A stretch of DNA of 64,000 nucleotides from Candidatus Methylomirabilota bacterium. GTDB taxonomy: Bacteria > Methylomirabilota > Methylomirabilia > Rokubacteriales > CSP1-6. The position numbers and the translations under genes are program-made. Location: the NCBI GenBank assembly GCA_035315345.1, contig DATFYA010000089.1:18153-82152 (forward strand), written 5' to 3'. Below are positions 16,192 to 25,200 of this stretch, piece by piece. The notes below the pieces were generated by a model. It had not been told where the DNA came from and did no database searches. It worked only from the letters and a program-made list of their open reading frames with translations. Each line of letters opens with the position of its first letter. Positions within the stretch are counted from its first letter, which is position 1.

Positions 16192-18367
16192 CAACCGACT
16201 GGGAGACCGCTCGACGCTTCTGATAGGCGAGGCTGACCAGCAGGAGGACCACGCCGAGGACCACGAACGATAGGATCCGATACGCGGTCTTGACCTCGGC
16301 GAAGTCCACGGCAAATACCTTGAAGACGGTTAGCCCAAGCAGCGCGAGAGCGGCGTAGCGCACCGCCGGATTCGATCGCGCGAAGCCCCACGCGAGCGCG
16401 ATACCCGCATAGATCGCCCAGAGCACCGACAGCCCCGCCTGGGTTCGCCACCTGAAGTCGGCGCGTGGGCTGCCCGGCGATCGGAGTGCCTCCTGGTACC
16501 GCGTCCAGCTCACGCTGAGCACGTAGAGCAGGATCAGGCCGGCCGCCCCCGAGATGGCCCGCCCGACGTATCGCACGCCGGGATCCGCCGAGCGAGCCAG
16601 CCCGCCTCCCGCGATCCCGATGGCCACACAGGCCCCGATCCGCGACAGGAGCGGCCAGCTCAGCAGCGTACCCGCCGCGTGCTGCGCGATGCCATCATCC
16701 GCGGCCAGCACCCGGACGGCCAGGATGACGACCAGCGCCGGAATGGCGAGGCTGAAGGCCGGGGATCGGACAAGCCGGGCCAGGAATCCGACGGTCAGGA
16801 CCTCGAGGGTGAGCAGCACGGCGGGCCAGAGACCCTTCGGCTCCCGCCAGCAGAGCGCCGCCGCGGTCAGTGCCGCGGCCACCCAGAGGAGGGACCGGAC
16901 GGCCTCGGTCCGCAGATAGCCCTCGCGGCTCTCGCGCACCCGACCGGCCAGGCTCCCGCCGACGACCAGGGCAACGACCACCAACGCGTGGATCAGGAAG
17001 GTGAGGTTCCAGACCGCCGGAACGCCCGGAAACCCGTAACGGTCGAGGGCCAGCACGCGGATGGCGGCGAGCAGCAGGGCCACGAGTCCGGCCCACACCG
17101 CGACCGGCATCGGCCCGTGGGCGGCCAGCCAGAGCAGCGCGACGCCCTCGACGGCCCAGGCCAGCGTGATCCATTGCCCGCCCAGGGCCAGCGGAATGGC
17201 CAGAGTGAGAAAGGTCCAGGACACGCCTTCGTGCAGCATCACGGTCGCCGAGTCCTCGGGGACCCGCGCCGCATAGTCGACCGCGACCAGGCGGTAGAGC
17301 ACGGCGAGGATCAGCGCGTACGGTCCCTCCGCCAGCGGTCGCCACGTCTCGAGCGTGACGTACACCGCCCAGAAGTAGCCCGCGGCATTGGCCACCACCA
17401 GCACGAGGTCGATCCGTCCGATGCGCTCGCCCCGGGCCCGCTCGCGGAAGAGCGGGACGGCCACGAACACGAGGAAGATCGCGGAGAGCAGGACCAGCCG
17501 GGCCAGCGGCCGCGGCGCCTCGGGCTCGCGCAGCAGCGTGGGCAGGATCAGCAGCGCGGACCCGCCCCAGGCCAGGCGGTTGAGCGCGGGCCACGGGCGG
17601 AACCGCGCCACCAGGAGGGCGAGCGCGTCGAGCACCAGCAGATAGGCGAGCAGATTGCGCTCGTCGGGCCGCTCGACCTGCAGGAGCACGGGGGTGAGGA
17701 GGCCGCCGAGGACCGCGAGCACCGCGGTGCTCAGGCGGCCGCTGAGCACCGCCACCGCCGTCCCCAGCACGGTCACCGCGAACATGGCCGCGAAGGCGGC
17801 GGGCGCACCGAGCAGGCGATAGAGCACGTGCGCCGCGAACAGCGATAGATAGAGGATGCCGAGGCCGCCGCCCGCGAGCCCCTCGCCGAGATAGGGCAGG
17901 TCGCGGCGCGCGTGCAGGGCCAGGCCGCCCAGCAGCATCAGCAGGCCGCAGACGATGCCGACGCTGACCCGCGTGACCGGGCCGAGGTAGTCGTGGTCCA
18001 TCGCCCACTTCAGGAAGAGCGCCACCGCGACCAGGATCACCACCACGCCGACCCAGGTCGCCCAGCGGGCCCCGATGCGCTGCTCGAGATCGAGCGCGGG
18101 ACGGGGCGGCGGCGCGAACGGCGGTGTCGGCTCGCTGATCACGGGCTCGGCGGGCGACGACGCGTCCACGTCGACCGGAACCGCCGGCGCGGGCCCTGCG
18201 GGGTCGGCGCGCGTCGACAGCTCGCGCACCTGCTTCTCGAGCGCGGCGAGACGGGCGGGCGCGTCGTCGGGCCAGCGGCGGGCGCGCGCGGCCAGCACCG
18301 CGATCAGCGAGAGGACGAGCGCCACCATCGACACGACGAGGCCGAGCACGAATGCCGCCGCGAGCAT
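16184..18367 (-). CDS. DUF2339 polytopic membrane protein
   Basis: 727 residues: one N-terminal transmembrane helix, a short cytoplasmic or periplasmic linker with a heptad-like LAALEKQVREL segment, a Pro/Ala-rich spacer, then from ~residue 95 the DUF2339 core with more than fifteen hydrophobic helices. The motif RIGARWATWVGVVVILVAV and the GEGLAGGGLGILYLSLFAAH segment are typical of the family. Its function is unknown; family members are large integral membrane proteins often near envelope genes. The N-terminal start is ATG at 18367. It is transcribed toward the CGNR gene with 41 bases between them. Confidence 0.88.
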   Translation of the reverse strand: MLAAAFVLGLVVSMVALVLSLIAVLAARARRWPDDAPARLAALEKQVRELSTRADPAGPAPAVPVDVDASSPAEPVISEPTPPFAPPPRPALDLEQRIGARWATWVGVVVILVAVALFLKWAMDHDYLGPVTRVSVGIVCGLLMLLGGLALHARRDLPYLGEGLAGGGLGILYLSLFAAHVLYRLLGAPAAFAAMFAVTVLGTAVAVLSGRLSTAVLAVLGGLLTPVLLQVERPDERNLLAYLLVLDALALLVARFRPWPALNRLAWGGSALLILPTLLREPEAPRPLARLVLLSAIFLVFVAVPLFRERARGERIGRIDLVLVVANAAGYFWAVYVTLETWRPLAEGPYALILAVLYRLVAVDYAARVPEDSATVMLHEGVSWTFLTLAIPLALGGQWITLAWAVEGVALLWLAAHGPMPVAVWAGLVALLLAAIRVLALDRYGFPGVPAVWNLTFLIHALVVVALVVGGSLAGRVRESREGYLRTEAVRSLLWVAAALTAAALCWREPKGLWPAVLLTLEVLTVGFLARLVRSPAFSLAIPALVVILAVRVLAADDGIAQHAAGTLLSWPLLSRIGACVAIGIAGGGLARSADPGVRYVGRAISGAAGLILLYVLSVSWTRYQEALRSPGSPRADFRWRTQAGLSVLWAIYAGIALAWGFARSNPAVRYAALALLGLTVFKVFAVDFAEVKTAYRILSFVVLGVVLLLVSLAYQKRRAVSQSVES

Positions 18368-18486
18368 CAGGGGTGAGCCCTCTCTGCGGCGAGCCTACAC
18401 CAGCGACGATGCGCCGCCGGCGTGATTTGTCCCGCGCGCGAGCGGAAAGCGCGCGGCTCCTCGACGGATGAGCGATACTAGTCGCC

Positions 18487-19062
18487 GTGCCGCGCCCAGT
18501 CCTCGTCCGCTCGCTCGCGCTCGCCGGGCTCGCGCTGGCCGCGCTGGCGGCGGCCGGCCCCGCGATGGCCGAGGCGCTGCGCTTCCGCATCCAGCCCGAG
18601 GCCAGCGAGATCATGTTCCGCGCGACCTCGCGGCTGATGAACGCGGAGGGCCACTTCTCGCGCTTCAGCGGCGACGTGGTGGTGGATCCCGCGGTGCCCA
18701 CCAGCGCGAAGATCACGCTCACCATCGAGGCCGCGTCGCTCGATACCGGCATCGACATGCGCGACCGACACCTGCGCAGCGTCGACTTCTTCGACGTGGA
18801 GCGCTATCCGACCATCGCGTTCCAGAGCGTGCGGGTCGAGTCGGGGGGACGCCGCGCGACGGTGGTGGGCCGGCTCACGCTGCGCGGGGTCACTCGCGAG
18901 CTCGCGGTGCCGGTGGACGTGCAGATCAGCAACGCGGCGCTCGTCGCCTCCGGGGAATTCATCGTCAACCGGGGCGAGTACGCGATGAACTACAACTCGT
19001 TCTTGAACCCGATCGGCAACGAGGTGCGGGTGGCGTTCACCTTCCGCGCCCGGGTGCCCTGA
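18487..19062 (+). CDS. yceI: YceI-family periplasmic lipocalin-like protein
   Basis: 191 residues starting at GTG 18487, with a Sec signal peptide (RSLALAGLALAALAAAGPAM, cleavage near AMAEA) and a YceI domain: EASEIMFRATSRLMNAEGHF, FSGDVVVDP, IDMRDRHLRSVDFFDVERYP, and ILTLRGVTRELAVPV-like LTLRGVTREL. The family forms a beta-barrel that binds polyisoprenoid chains in the periplasm. The stop TGA shares bases with the GAGGAG ribosome site of the next gene, so the two are coupled. Transcribed divergently from the DUF2339 gene across 119 bases. Confidence 0.92.
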   Translation: MPRPVLVRSLALAGLALAALAAAGPAMAEALRFRIQPEASEIMFRATSRLMNAEGHFSRFSGDVVVDPAVPTSAKITLTIEAASLDTGIDMRDRHLRSVDFFDVERYPTIAFQSVRVESGGRRATVVGRLTLRGVTRELAVPVDVQISNAALVASGEFIVNRGEYAMNYNSFLNPIGNEVRVAFTFRARVP

Positions 19063-19071
19063 GGAGCGCAC

Positions 19072-19773
19072 ATGGATGCACGCACTGCCGGCCATCGCAT
19101 GACCGAGCTGTTGGGCCTTCGGACACCGCCGGTGGCGGTGACCTTCACCGCGGCGGCGCCCCCGGGCGTCCCGCGCGTGGCGAAGGCCGGGCCCGCCGGC
19201 TGCGCGTACTGGAAGCAGGCCGCCGAGGGCGCGGTGTTCTACACCGAGGCCGCCGATCACTACCATTGCCCGGTCGGCTCGTACACCCACGGCGTCGCGC
19301 TGCCGCCCGAGCGGGCGAAGGAGCTGGAGGGCGTGGTCGGCACCATGGTCGGCCTCCGTTACATTCGGGAAGACGAGGTCGCCGCGCTCCCGCGTCGCTC
19401 CGAGCGGCTCCGCGTCGCGGTCTATGCGCCGCTGGCCCAGGCCCCGGTGCCGCCCGACGTGGTCCTCGTGCGCGGCCGGGCGCGCCAGATCATGCTGGTC
19501 GCCGAGGCCGCGCTGGCCGCCGGGCTCGCCGGCGACGGCGCCGCCATGGGTCGGCCGGCGTGCGCCATGATCCCCGCGGTGCTCGGGGGACCGCGGGGCG
19601 TCACGAGCCTCGGCTGCATCGGCAACCGGGTCTATACCGGCCTCGGGGACGATGAGCTGTACTTCACGATCCCCGGCCCGCGCGTCGGCGACGTGGTCGA
19701 CCGGCTCGAGTCGGTGCTCCACGCCAATCGCGAGCTGGAGGAGTATCACCAGGGGCGGCGCGCGAGCTTGTAG
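19072..19773 (+). CDS. DUF169-domain protein (copy 1)
   Basis: 233 residues with the DUF169 pattern: LGLRTPPVAVTF near the N-terminus, then conserved cysteine motifs GCAYW, YHCPVGSYTHG, ACAMIP and GCIGNR, and a C-terminal DELYFTIPGPRVGDVV segment. The family is widespread in bacteria and archaea, often next to metal or one-carbon genes, but has no established reaction. The four conserved cysteines suggest a metal or iron-sulfur site (inference). GAGGAG lies five bases before ATG 19072. A second DUF169 protein is encoded at 26239. Confidence 0.88.
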   Translation: MDARTAGHRMTELLGLRTPPVAVTFTAAAPPGVPRVAKAGPAGCAYWKQAAEGAVFYTEAADHYHCPVGSYTHGVALPPERAKELEGVVGTMVGLRYIREDEVAALPRRSERLRVAVYAPLAQAPVPPDVVLVRGRARQIMLVAEAALAAGLAGDGAAMGRPACAMIPAVLGGPRGVTSLGCIGNRVYTGLGDDELYFTIPGPRVGDVVDRLESVLHANRELEEYHQGRRASL

Positions 19774-19780
19774 ACTCCCG

Positions 19781-19812
19781 CTCACCCAGCCCTCTCCCCG
19801 GAGGGGTGAGGG
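19781..19812. repeat. dispersed palindromic repeat, copy 1
   Basis: CTCACCC followed by CCCTCTCCCC and, after GGA, GGGGTGAGGG forms a GC-rich hairpin with one T-T mismatch. It lies between the DUF169 and CoA-transferase genes. The same core (CCCTCTCCCC, G/A-GA, GGGG) recurs at 53870. Repeats of this kind, which encode LSP-RGEG-type peptides when translated, are scattered in many high-GC genomes. Confidence 0.65.
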
Positions 19813-19871
19813 TTCGACGCGAGAGGGAGAGGCCAGGGAGGCCCGAGCGGTCGGGCTATAATCGGTTCCCC

Positions 19872-21065
19872 ATGAACGCCGCCCTGGCCGGAATCCTGGT
19901 CGCCGACCTGACCCAGAACGTCGCGGGCCCCTATTGCACCCAGATCCTCGGTGACCTGGGCGCCGAGGTGGTCAAGGTGGAGCGCGTGGGCCGCGGCGAC
20001 GACGCGCGCGCGTGGGGGCCGCCCTTCTGGGGCCAGGAGAGCGCGACCTTCCTGAGCGTCAATCGCAACAAGCGGAGCCTGGCGGTGGACCTCAAGTCCG
20101 CCGAAGGCATCGCGGTGGTGGAGCGGCTCCTGGCTCGCGCCGACGTCTTCGTGCAGTCGCTGCGGGCCGGCGCGGTGGAGGAATTGGGGCTCGGCTGGCC
20201 GCGCGCCGCCGCGCTGAATCCGCGGCTCGTGTACTGCTCGGTCACCGCCTTCGGCACCGAGGGACCGCTCAAGGACCGCCCGGGCTACGATCCACTGATG
20301 CAGGCCTACGGCGGCATCATGTCCATCAACGGCCACCCGAATCAGCCTCCCGCGCGCGTGCCCGTCTCGGTGGTGGACATGGGCACCGGCATGTGGGCGG
20401 TCACCGGCATCATGGCCGCGCTGCGCGAGCGCGACCGCACCGGCCACGGCGCCCACGTCACGACTGCGCTCTTCGACACCGCGCTGGCCTGGTCGGTCTT
20501 CCAGATGAGTCACTACCTCGCGACCGGCGAGGTGCCGCAGCCGCAGGGCTCGGGCACCGCGATGATCGTCCCGTACGAGGCGTTCCCGGTCACCGACGGC
20601 TGGGTGATGATCGCGGCCGCCTCCGACGCCCTCTTCCTCAAGACCACCACCGCGCTCGCGGTCCCCGGGCTCGCGCGCGATCCGCGCTTCGTGGACAATC
20701 CGCGCCGGGTGCAGCACCGTGCCGCGCTGCAGGAGGCGCTGGCCGCGGTGACCCGCGGACTCACCGCCGACGACGTGCTCGCGCGGCTGCAGCGGGCCGG
20801 CGTGCCCGCGGCGCGCGTGTCCACCATGGATCAGATCGCGAGCGAGCCGCAGACCGAGGCCAGCGGCATGCTGCCCGCGATCAAGCACCCGCGCCTGCCC
20901 GACTACCGCCCGATGGCGCTGCCGATCAAGTGGGACGGCGAGCGGCCGGCCCCTACCCGCGTGCCCCCGCTGCTCGGCGAGCACTCGGCGGAGGTGCTGG
21001 CCGAGCTGGGCTACGACGCGGCCACCATCCGAGACCTCGCGGAGCGCCATGTCGTCCAGCTATAG
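19872..21065 (+). CDS. CaiB/BaiF family CoA transferase
   Basis: A class III CoA transferase of 397 residues. It begins LAGILVADLTQNVAGPYCTQ and keeps the family signatures LGDLGAEVVKVE, NRNKRSLAVDLKSAEG and AFGTEGPLKDRPGYDPLMQA. The catalytic aspartate is D169 (VVDMGTG), the same number as in formyl-CoA transferase. It moves CoA between an acyl-CoA donor and a carboxylic acid. The start is ATG 19872; upstream in-frame residues are encoded by the palindromic repeat. It overlaps the next gene by 17 bases and probably activates the acid that the downstream hydratase, dehydrogenase and lyase process. Confidence 0.92.
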   Translation: MNAALAGILVADLTQNVAGPYCTQILGDLGAEVVKVERVGRGDDARAWGPPFWGQESATFLSVNRNKRSLAVDLKSAEGIAVVERLLARADVFVQSLRAGAVEELGLGWPRAAALNPRLVYCSVTAFGTEGPLKDRPGYDPLMQAYGGIMSINGHPNQPPARVPVSVVDMGTGMWAVTGIMAALRERDRTGHGAHVTTALFDTALAWSVFQMSHYLATGEVPQPQGSGTAMIVPYEAFPVTDGWVMIAAASDALFLKTTTALAVPGLARDPRFVDNPRRVQHRAALQEALAAVTRGLTADDVLARLQRAGVPAARVSTMDQIASEPQTEASGMLPAIKHPRLPDYRPMALPIKWDGERPAPTRVPPLLGEHSAEVLAELGYDAATIRDLAERHVVQL

Positions 21066-21843
21066 AACGCTCAACGTCACCGCCTCGCCGGACGGCTTCG
21101 TGGTCACGGTGGAGCTGAATCGCCCCGAGGCGCTCAACGCGATGAACACCGCGATGGGCGAGGACCTGCTGCGCTGCTTCGACGGGCTGCGCTGGGACAA
21201 GACGGTCCGCGCGATCGTGTTCACCGGCGCGGGCACGAAGGCCTTCTGCGTGGGCGGCGACCTCAAGGAGCGCGAGGGCATGACCGACGAGGCCTGGCGC
21301 GCCCAGCACGTGATCTTCGAGGCCGCCGCCGCGGGCGTGCTCCACTGCCCGGTGCCGGTGATCGCGGCGGTCGAGGGCTTCGCGATGGGCGGCGGCTGCG
21401 AGCTGGCGGTGCTCTCCGACTTCGTGGTCTGCGGTGAGACCGCGGTGTTCGCGGTGCCCGAGGTCACCCGCGGCATCTTCCCCGGCGTGGGCGGCACCCA
21501 GCTGCTGCCGCGCATCCTGGGCGCGCCCATGGCCAAGGAGCTGATCTTCACCGGGCGGCGCGTGGACGCGCGCGAGGCCCGGGCGATCGGGCTCGTCAAC
21601 CACGTGGTGCCCGCCGGGCAGGCGCGGGCCCGAGCGCTGGAGATCGCCGCCACCATCGCGGACAATGGACCGATCGCGGTGCGCCAGGCCAAGAAGGCGA
21701 TCAACCGGGGCGGCGAGACCGATCTGGAGACCGGGATGGCGCTGGCCATCGAGGCCTACAACAACACCGTGACCACCGAGGACCGCCTCGAGGGCGTCCG
21801 CGCGTTCAACGAGAAGCGGAAACCCAGGTTCCACGGGCGATAG
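21049..21843 (+). CDS. enoyl-CoA hydratase
   Basis: 264 residues, full-length crotonase. Both catalytic glutamates are present, E118 (GGGCELA) and E138 (AVPEVTRG), 20 residues apart as in rat enoyl-CoA hydratase (144/164). The oxyanion segment is KAFCVGGDLKER. It adds water to a 2-enoyl-CoA. The 17-base overlap with the CoA-transferase gene implies coupled translation. The C-terminus ends EKRKPRFHGR, typical of the family. Confidence 0.92.
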   Translation: MSSSYRTLNVTASPDGFVVTVELNRPEALNAMNTAMGEDLLRCFDGLRWDKTVRAIVFTGAGTKAFCVGGDLKEREGMTDEAWRAQHVIFEAAAAGVLHCPVPVIAAVEGFAMGGGCELAVLSDFVVCGETAVFAVPEVTRGIFPGVGGTQLLPRILGAPMAKELIFTGRRVDAREARAIGLVNHVVPAGQARARALEIAATIADNGPIAVRQAKKAINRGGETDLETGMALAIEAYNNTVTTEDRLEGVRAFNEKRKPRFHGR

Positions 21844-21912
21844 CGACGGAGCACAATTGAGCGGCGAGACACGACGGAGCCACGCGGAGAGCCGCGACCA
21901 TCTCGTCCACGG

Positions 21913-21935
21913 TCAACATGGCTCAGCCATGTTGA
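21913..21935. promoter_or_regulatory. perfect 23-base palindrome upstream of the acyl-CoA dehydrogenase gene
   Basis: Arms TCAACATGGCT (21913-21923) and AGCCATGTTGA (21925-21935) are exact reverse complements around a single C. The element lies 19 bases before ATG 21955 and just upstream of its AAGGGG ribosome site, in the 111-base gap after the hydratase gene. The symmetry and size fit an operator for a TetR- or GntR-type acyl-CoA-responsive repressor; as RNA it would fold into a hairpin that could mask the ribosome site. Confidence 0.6.
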
Positions 21936-21954
21936 AGCTGAAAAGGGGTCACGC

Positions 21955-23130
21955 ATGACTGCCGACATGACCTTTGTCCTCACCGACGACCAGAAGGCGC
22001 TGAAGACCGCGGTCTACGAGCTCTGCAAGCAGTATCCCGCCGAGTACTGGCGCGACCTCGACACGCGGCGCGAATACCCCGAGGCCTTCGTCAACGAGCT
22101 GACCAAGGCCGGCTACCTGGCCGTGCTCATCCCCGAGGAGTACGGCGGCGGCGGGCTGGGGATCATGGAGGCCGCCCTGATTCTCGAGACGATCGCGCGC
22201 GCGGGCGGCAACCCGGCGGCGTGCCACGCCCAGATGTACATCATGGGCACGGTGCTCCGGCACGGCTCCGCGGAGCAGAAGAAGCAGTACCTGCCCAAGA
22301 TCGCCACCGGCGAGCTGCGCCTGCAGGCCTTCGGGGTCACCGAGCCCAACGCGGGCTCCGACACCACCAAGCTGCAGACCACCGCGGTCCGCAAGGGCGA
22401 CCACTACGTGGTCAACGGCCAGAAGATGTTCATCTCGCGGGTCCTGCAGTCCGACCTCATGCTGCTGCTCGCCAGGACCACCCCGGTGGAGCAGGTCAAG
22501 AAGAAGACGGACGGGCTCAGCGTGTTCCTCATCGACATCCGCGAGCTCCAGGGCAAAGGGCTCGACGTGCGCCCGCTCAAGATGATGATGAACCACTCGA
22601 CCAACGCGCTGTTCTTCGACAACATGGAGATTCCCGCAGCCAGCCTCATCGGCCAGGAGGGCAAGGGCTTCTCCTACATCCTCGACGGCATGAACGCCGA
22701 GCGCATCCTGGTCGCCTCCGACTCGCTGGGCGACGCGCGCTGGTTCATCGAGAAAGCGGTGGCCTACGCCGGCCAGCGGGTGATCTTCGGCAAGCCCATC
22801 GGCGCCAACCAGGGCGTGCAGTTCCCGATCGCCAAGGCGCACGTCAACATCGAGGCCGCCGACCTCATGCGCACCAAGGCCGCCCGCATGTTCGACGCGG
22901 GCATCCCCTGCGGCGGCGAGGCCAACATGGCCAAGTACCTGGCCTCCGAGGCGGCCATCGAGGCGGGCAACGCGTGCATGGACGCGCACGGCGGCTACGG
23001 CTTCGCGGAGGAGTACGACATCGAGCGGAAGTTCCGGGAGTCGCGGCTCTATCGCGCCGCGCCCATCAACAACAACCTGGTGCTGGCCTTCGTCGGGGAG
23101 CACGTCCTCGGCATGCCCCGCTCCTATTGA
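21955..23130 (+). CDS. acyl-CoA dehydrogenase
   Basis: 391 residues with the full flavoenzyme fold: N-terminal helical domain (LIPEEYGGGGLG), beta domain (FGVTEPNAGSDT, VVNGQKMFISR) and C-terminal helices (GQRVIFGKPIGANQGVQFPI, DAHGGYGFAEEYDIERKFRE). The glutamate found at the C-terminal active-site position of medium-chain enzymes (YEGT) is absent (YRAAPINNN). E249 (GMNAERIL) occupies the alternative position used by isovaleryl- and long-chain dehydrogenases, so the enzyme should be active on branched or long acyl-CoA (inference). It oxidises acyl-CoA to enoyl-CoA using FAD and an electron-transfer flavoprotein not seen here. Confidence 0.92.
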   Translation: MTADMTFVLTDDQKALKTAVYELCKQYPAEYWRDLDTRREYPEAFVNELTKAGYLAVLIPEEYGGGGLGIMEAALILETIARAGGNPAACHAQMYIMGTVLRHGSAEQKKQYLPKIATGELRLQAFGVTEPNAGSDTTKLQTTAVRKGDHYVVNGQKMFISRVLQSDLMLLLARTTPVEQVKKKTDGLSVFLIDIRELQGKGLDVRPLKMMMNHSTNALFFDNMEIPAASLIGQEGKGFSYILDGMNAERILVASDSLGDARWFIEKAVAYAGQRVIFGKPIGANQGVQFPIAKAHVNIEAADLMRTKAARMFDAGIPCGGEANMAKYLASEAAIEAGNACMDAHGGYGFAEEYDIERKFRESRLYRAAPINNNLVLAFVGEHVLGMPRSY

Positions 23131-23137
23131 GCCATCG

Positions 23138-23692
23138 ATGCTGGGTCCGATCCTCGAGGGCGAGCGCGTCCGGCTCGAGCCGCCGCGGCCGGAGTACCTC
23201 CCGGTCTATCAGCGATGGTTCGCCGACATGGAGGTGACGCGATACCTGCTCTACCGGTTCCCGTTCACCGCGAAGGCCGAGGAGGAGTGGCTGGAGCAGG
23301 TCGGAAAGGACCCGAACCAGGTGATGTGGGCGATCGTCCTACGACACAACGGCAAGCTGATCGGCAACACCTCGATCGAGAAGATCGACTGGCGCAACCG
23401 GCGCGGCGAGACCGGCATCGTGATCGGCGAGAAGGAGGAGTGGGGCAAGGGCTGCGCGGGCGAGTCGATGCGGCTGCGGACGCGCTACGGCTTCCGCGAG
23501 CTGGGCCTGGAGAGCCTCACCACCCACGTGGTGATCGCGAACCGGGGCAGCCGCCGCGGGCTGGAGCGCGCCGGGTACCGCCAGTGCGGGGTCCGGAGAC
23601 ACTACTACTTCATCGACGGCCGCTGGCACGACGTGTGGATGGGTGAGGTGCTACGAGACGAGTGGGAAGCGACCCAGGAGACGACACGATGA
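23138..23692 (+). CDS. GNAT family N-acetyltransferase (RimJ/RimL-like)
   Basis: 184 residues. The N-terminus GERVRLEPPRPEYLPVYQRW, a central EKIDWRNRRGETGIVIGEKE and the acetyl-CoA loop EEWGKGCAGESMRL fit the RimJ/RimL-type GNAT fold, followed by VVIANRGSRRGLERAGYRQC. The acceptor is unknown. It begins seven bases after the dehydrogenase and its stop overlaps the ATG of the lyase gene (ATGA), so it belongs to the catabolic operon although its role there is not obvious. Confidence 0.88.
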   Translation: MLGPILEGERVRLEPPRPEYLPVYQRWFADMEVTRYLLYRFPFTAKAEEEWLEQVGKDPNQVMWAIVLRHNGKLIGNTSIEKIDWRNRRGETGIVIGEKEEWGKGCAGESMRLRTRYGFRELGLESLTTHVVIANRGSRRGLERAGYRQCGVRRHYYFIDGRWHDVWMGEVLRDEWEATQETTR

Positions 23693-24639
23693 AGCTCCCG
23701 AAGCGGGTGACGATCTGCGAGGTGGGAACGCGGGACGGGTTCCAGATCGAGCCGGAGTTCATCCCGACCGCGGACAAGATCGACGTGGTCAACCGGCTGG
23801 CCGCGGCGGGCATGCCGCGGATCGAGGTGACCTCGTTCGTCTCGCCCAAGGCCGTCCCGCAGCTGAAGGACGCCGCCGAGGTCATGGCCGCGATCGTGCG
23901 CCGGCCCAACACCATCTACTCGGCGCTGGTGCCCAACGACAAGGGCGCGGTGCGCGCGGTGGACGCCGGCGTCGACGAGATCCACACCGTGGTGTCGGCG
24001 AGCGAGAGCCACAACCTGGCCAACGTGAACATGACGATCGGCGAGTCGCTCACCAAGCTCGCCGCGGTGGCCGAGGTGGCCCGCCGGGCCGAGGTCCCGG
24101 TGGTCTCGGGCATCTCGTGCTCCTTCGGCTGCCCCTTCGAGGGCGCGGTGCCGGTCGACCACCTGGAGTCGGTGGTGGCGCGCCTGGTGGACACGGGCGC
24201 CCGCGGCATCGGGCTGGCCGACACGACCGGCATGGCCAACCCGGCGCAGGTGGCCCGCGTGCTGGAGCGCCTGATGCCGCGCTTCCCGGGCGTGGAGTGG
24301 ACGCTCCATACCCACGACACTCGCGCGATGGCCATTCCCAACATCCTGGCCGCGATGGAGATGGGGGTGACCTGCTTCGACGCCTCCATCGGCGGACTCG
24401 GCGGTTGCCCGTTTGCTCCCGGCGCCTCCGGCAACGTGTGCACCGAGGACCTGATCCACTGCCTGCACGCGATGGGCGTCGAGACCGGCGTCGACCTGGA
24501 CGCGCTGATCGCCACGTCGAAGCGGGTGCAGGAGATCGTGGGCCGCTCGCTGCCGGGCCAGCTCGTGAAGGCGGGCAAGTGGGACCGACGCTACCCGCTG
24601 CCCGACGGCGTCCGCGAGAGGATCCCCGCTCGCTCATGA
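23689..24639 (+). CDS. hydroxymethylglutaryl-CoA lyase-like enzyme
   Basis: 316 residues of the HMGL/TIM-barrel family. Active-site residues align with human HMG-CoA lyase: R15 and D16 (GTRDGFQ), metal ligands H207 and H209 (HTHDTR), and the loop cysteine C240 in GGLGGCPFAPGASGN, 31 residues after the second histidine as in the human enzyme. It cleaves a 3-hydroxy-3-methyl acyl-CoA, producing acetyl-CoA and a keto acid or aldehyde. Related enzymes accept citramalyl-CoA or other substrates. CAGGAG is eight bases before ATG 23689, which overlaps the upstream stop. Its stop overlaps the ATG of the methyltransferase gene. Confidence 0.9.
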   Translation: MKLPKRVTICEVGTRDGFQIEPEFIPTADKIDVVNRLAAAGMPRIEVTSFVSPKAVPQLKDAAEVMAAIVRRPNTIYSALVPNDKGAVRAVDAGVDEIHTVVSASESHNLANVNMTIGESLTKLAAVAEVARRAEVPVVSGISCSFGCPFEGAVPVDHLESVVARLVDTGARGIGLADTTGMANPAQVARVLERLMPRFPGVEWTLHTHDTRAMAIPNILAAMEMGVTCFDASIGGLGGCPFAPGASGNVCTEDLIHCLHAMGVETGVDLDALIATSKRVQEIVGRSLPGQLVKAGKWDRRYPLPDGVRERIPARS

Positions 24640-25193
24640 CCAAGACCGCCCAGCGCATGCTGCGATTGATGGACAGAGCCGTCACCGAATGGACCCTCCC
24701 CGTCATCGGCCGCGAGAAGGGCCGCGTGCTGCGCCGTCTCCTCCTCAAGCACCGGCCGCGGCGGGCCATCGAGGTCGGCTCGCTCTTCGGCTATTCCGCG
24801 ATCCTGGTGGCCGGCCACCTGCCGCCGGGCGGGCGGCTCATCTGCGTGGAGCAGAATCCCTACCTTGCCAGGTTCGTGAAGCTCAACGCGGAGACCGCGG
24901 GCCTGGGCAAGCGGGTGAAAGTGGTGGTGGGCGACGCCCTGCGGGTGCTGCCGCTGCTGCGGGGGCCCGTCGACTTCCTGCTGATCGACGCGAACAAGGA
25001 AGACTACCTCGACTATCTGCGCGCGGTCGAGCCGCGGCTGGTCCGGGGCGCCCTCATCGTGGCCGACAACACCGGCATGTACCGCCGCGACGTGAAGGCG
25101 TATCTCGATCACGTGCGCACCGATCCGCGCTACCAGAGCCGCGAGCACGACTTCGGCTTCGACTGCATGGAAGTCTCGGCGGTCCGCGGTTAG
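24636..25193 (+). CDS. class I SAM-dependent O-methyltransferase
   Basis: 185 residues of the CCoAOMT/COMT-like family 3 methyltransferases. SAM motif I is EVGSLFGYSAIL, the acidic ribose contact is in RLICVEQNPY, and a metal-binding aspartate is expected in FLLIDANKEDY and IVADNTG. It methylates a catechol-type or other hydroxyl, using a divalent metal. ATG 24636 overlaps the lyase stop (ATGA). How it connects to acyl-CoA catabolism is unclear. Confidence 0.9.
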   Translation: MTKTAQRMLRLMDRAVTEWTLPVIGREKGRVLRRLLLKHRPRRAIEVGSLFGYSAILVAGHLPPGGRLICVEQNPYLARFVKLNAETAGLGKRVKVVVGDALRVLPLLRGPVDFLLIDANKEDYLDYLRAVEPRLVRGALIVADNTGMYRRDVKAYLDHVRTDPRYQSREHDFGFDCMEVSAVRG

Positions 25194-25200
25194 GGCTCCC

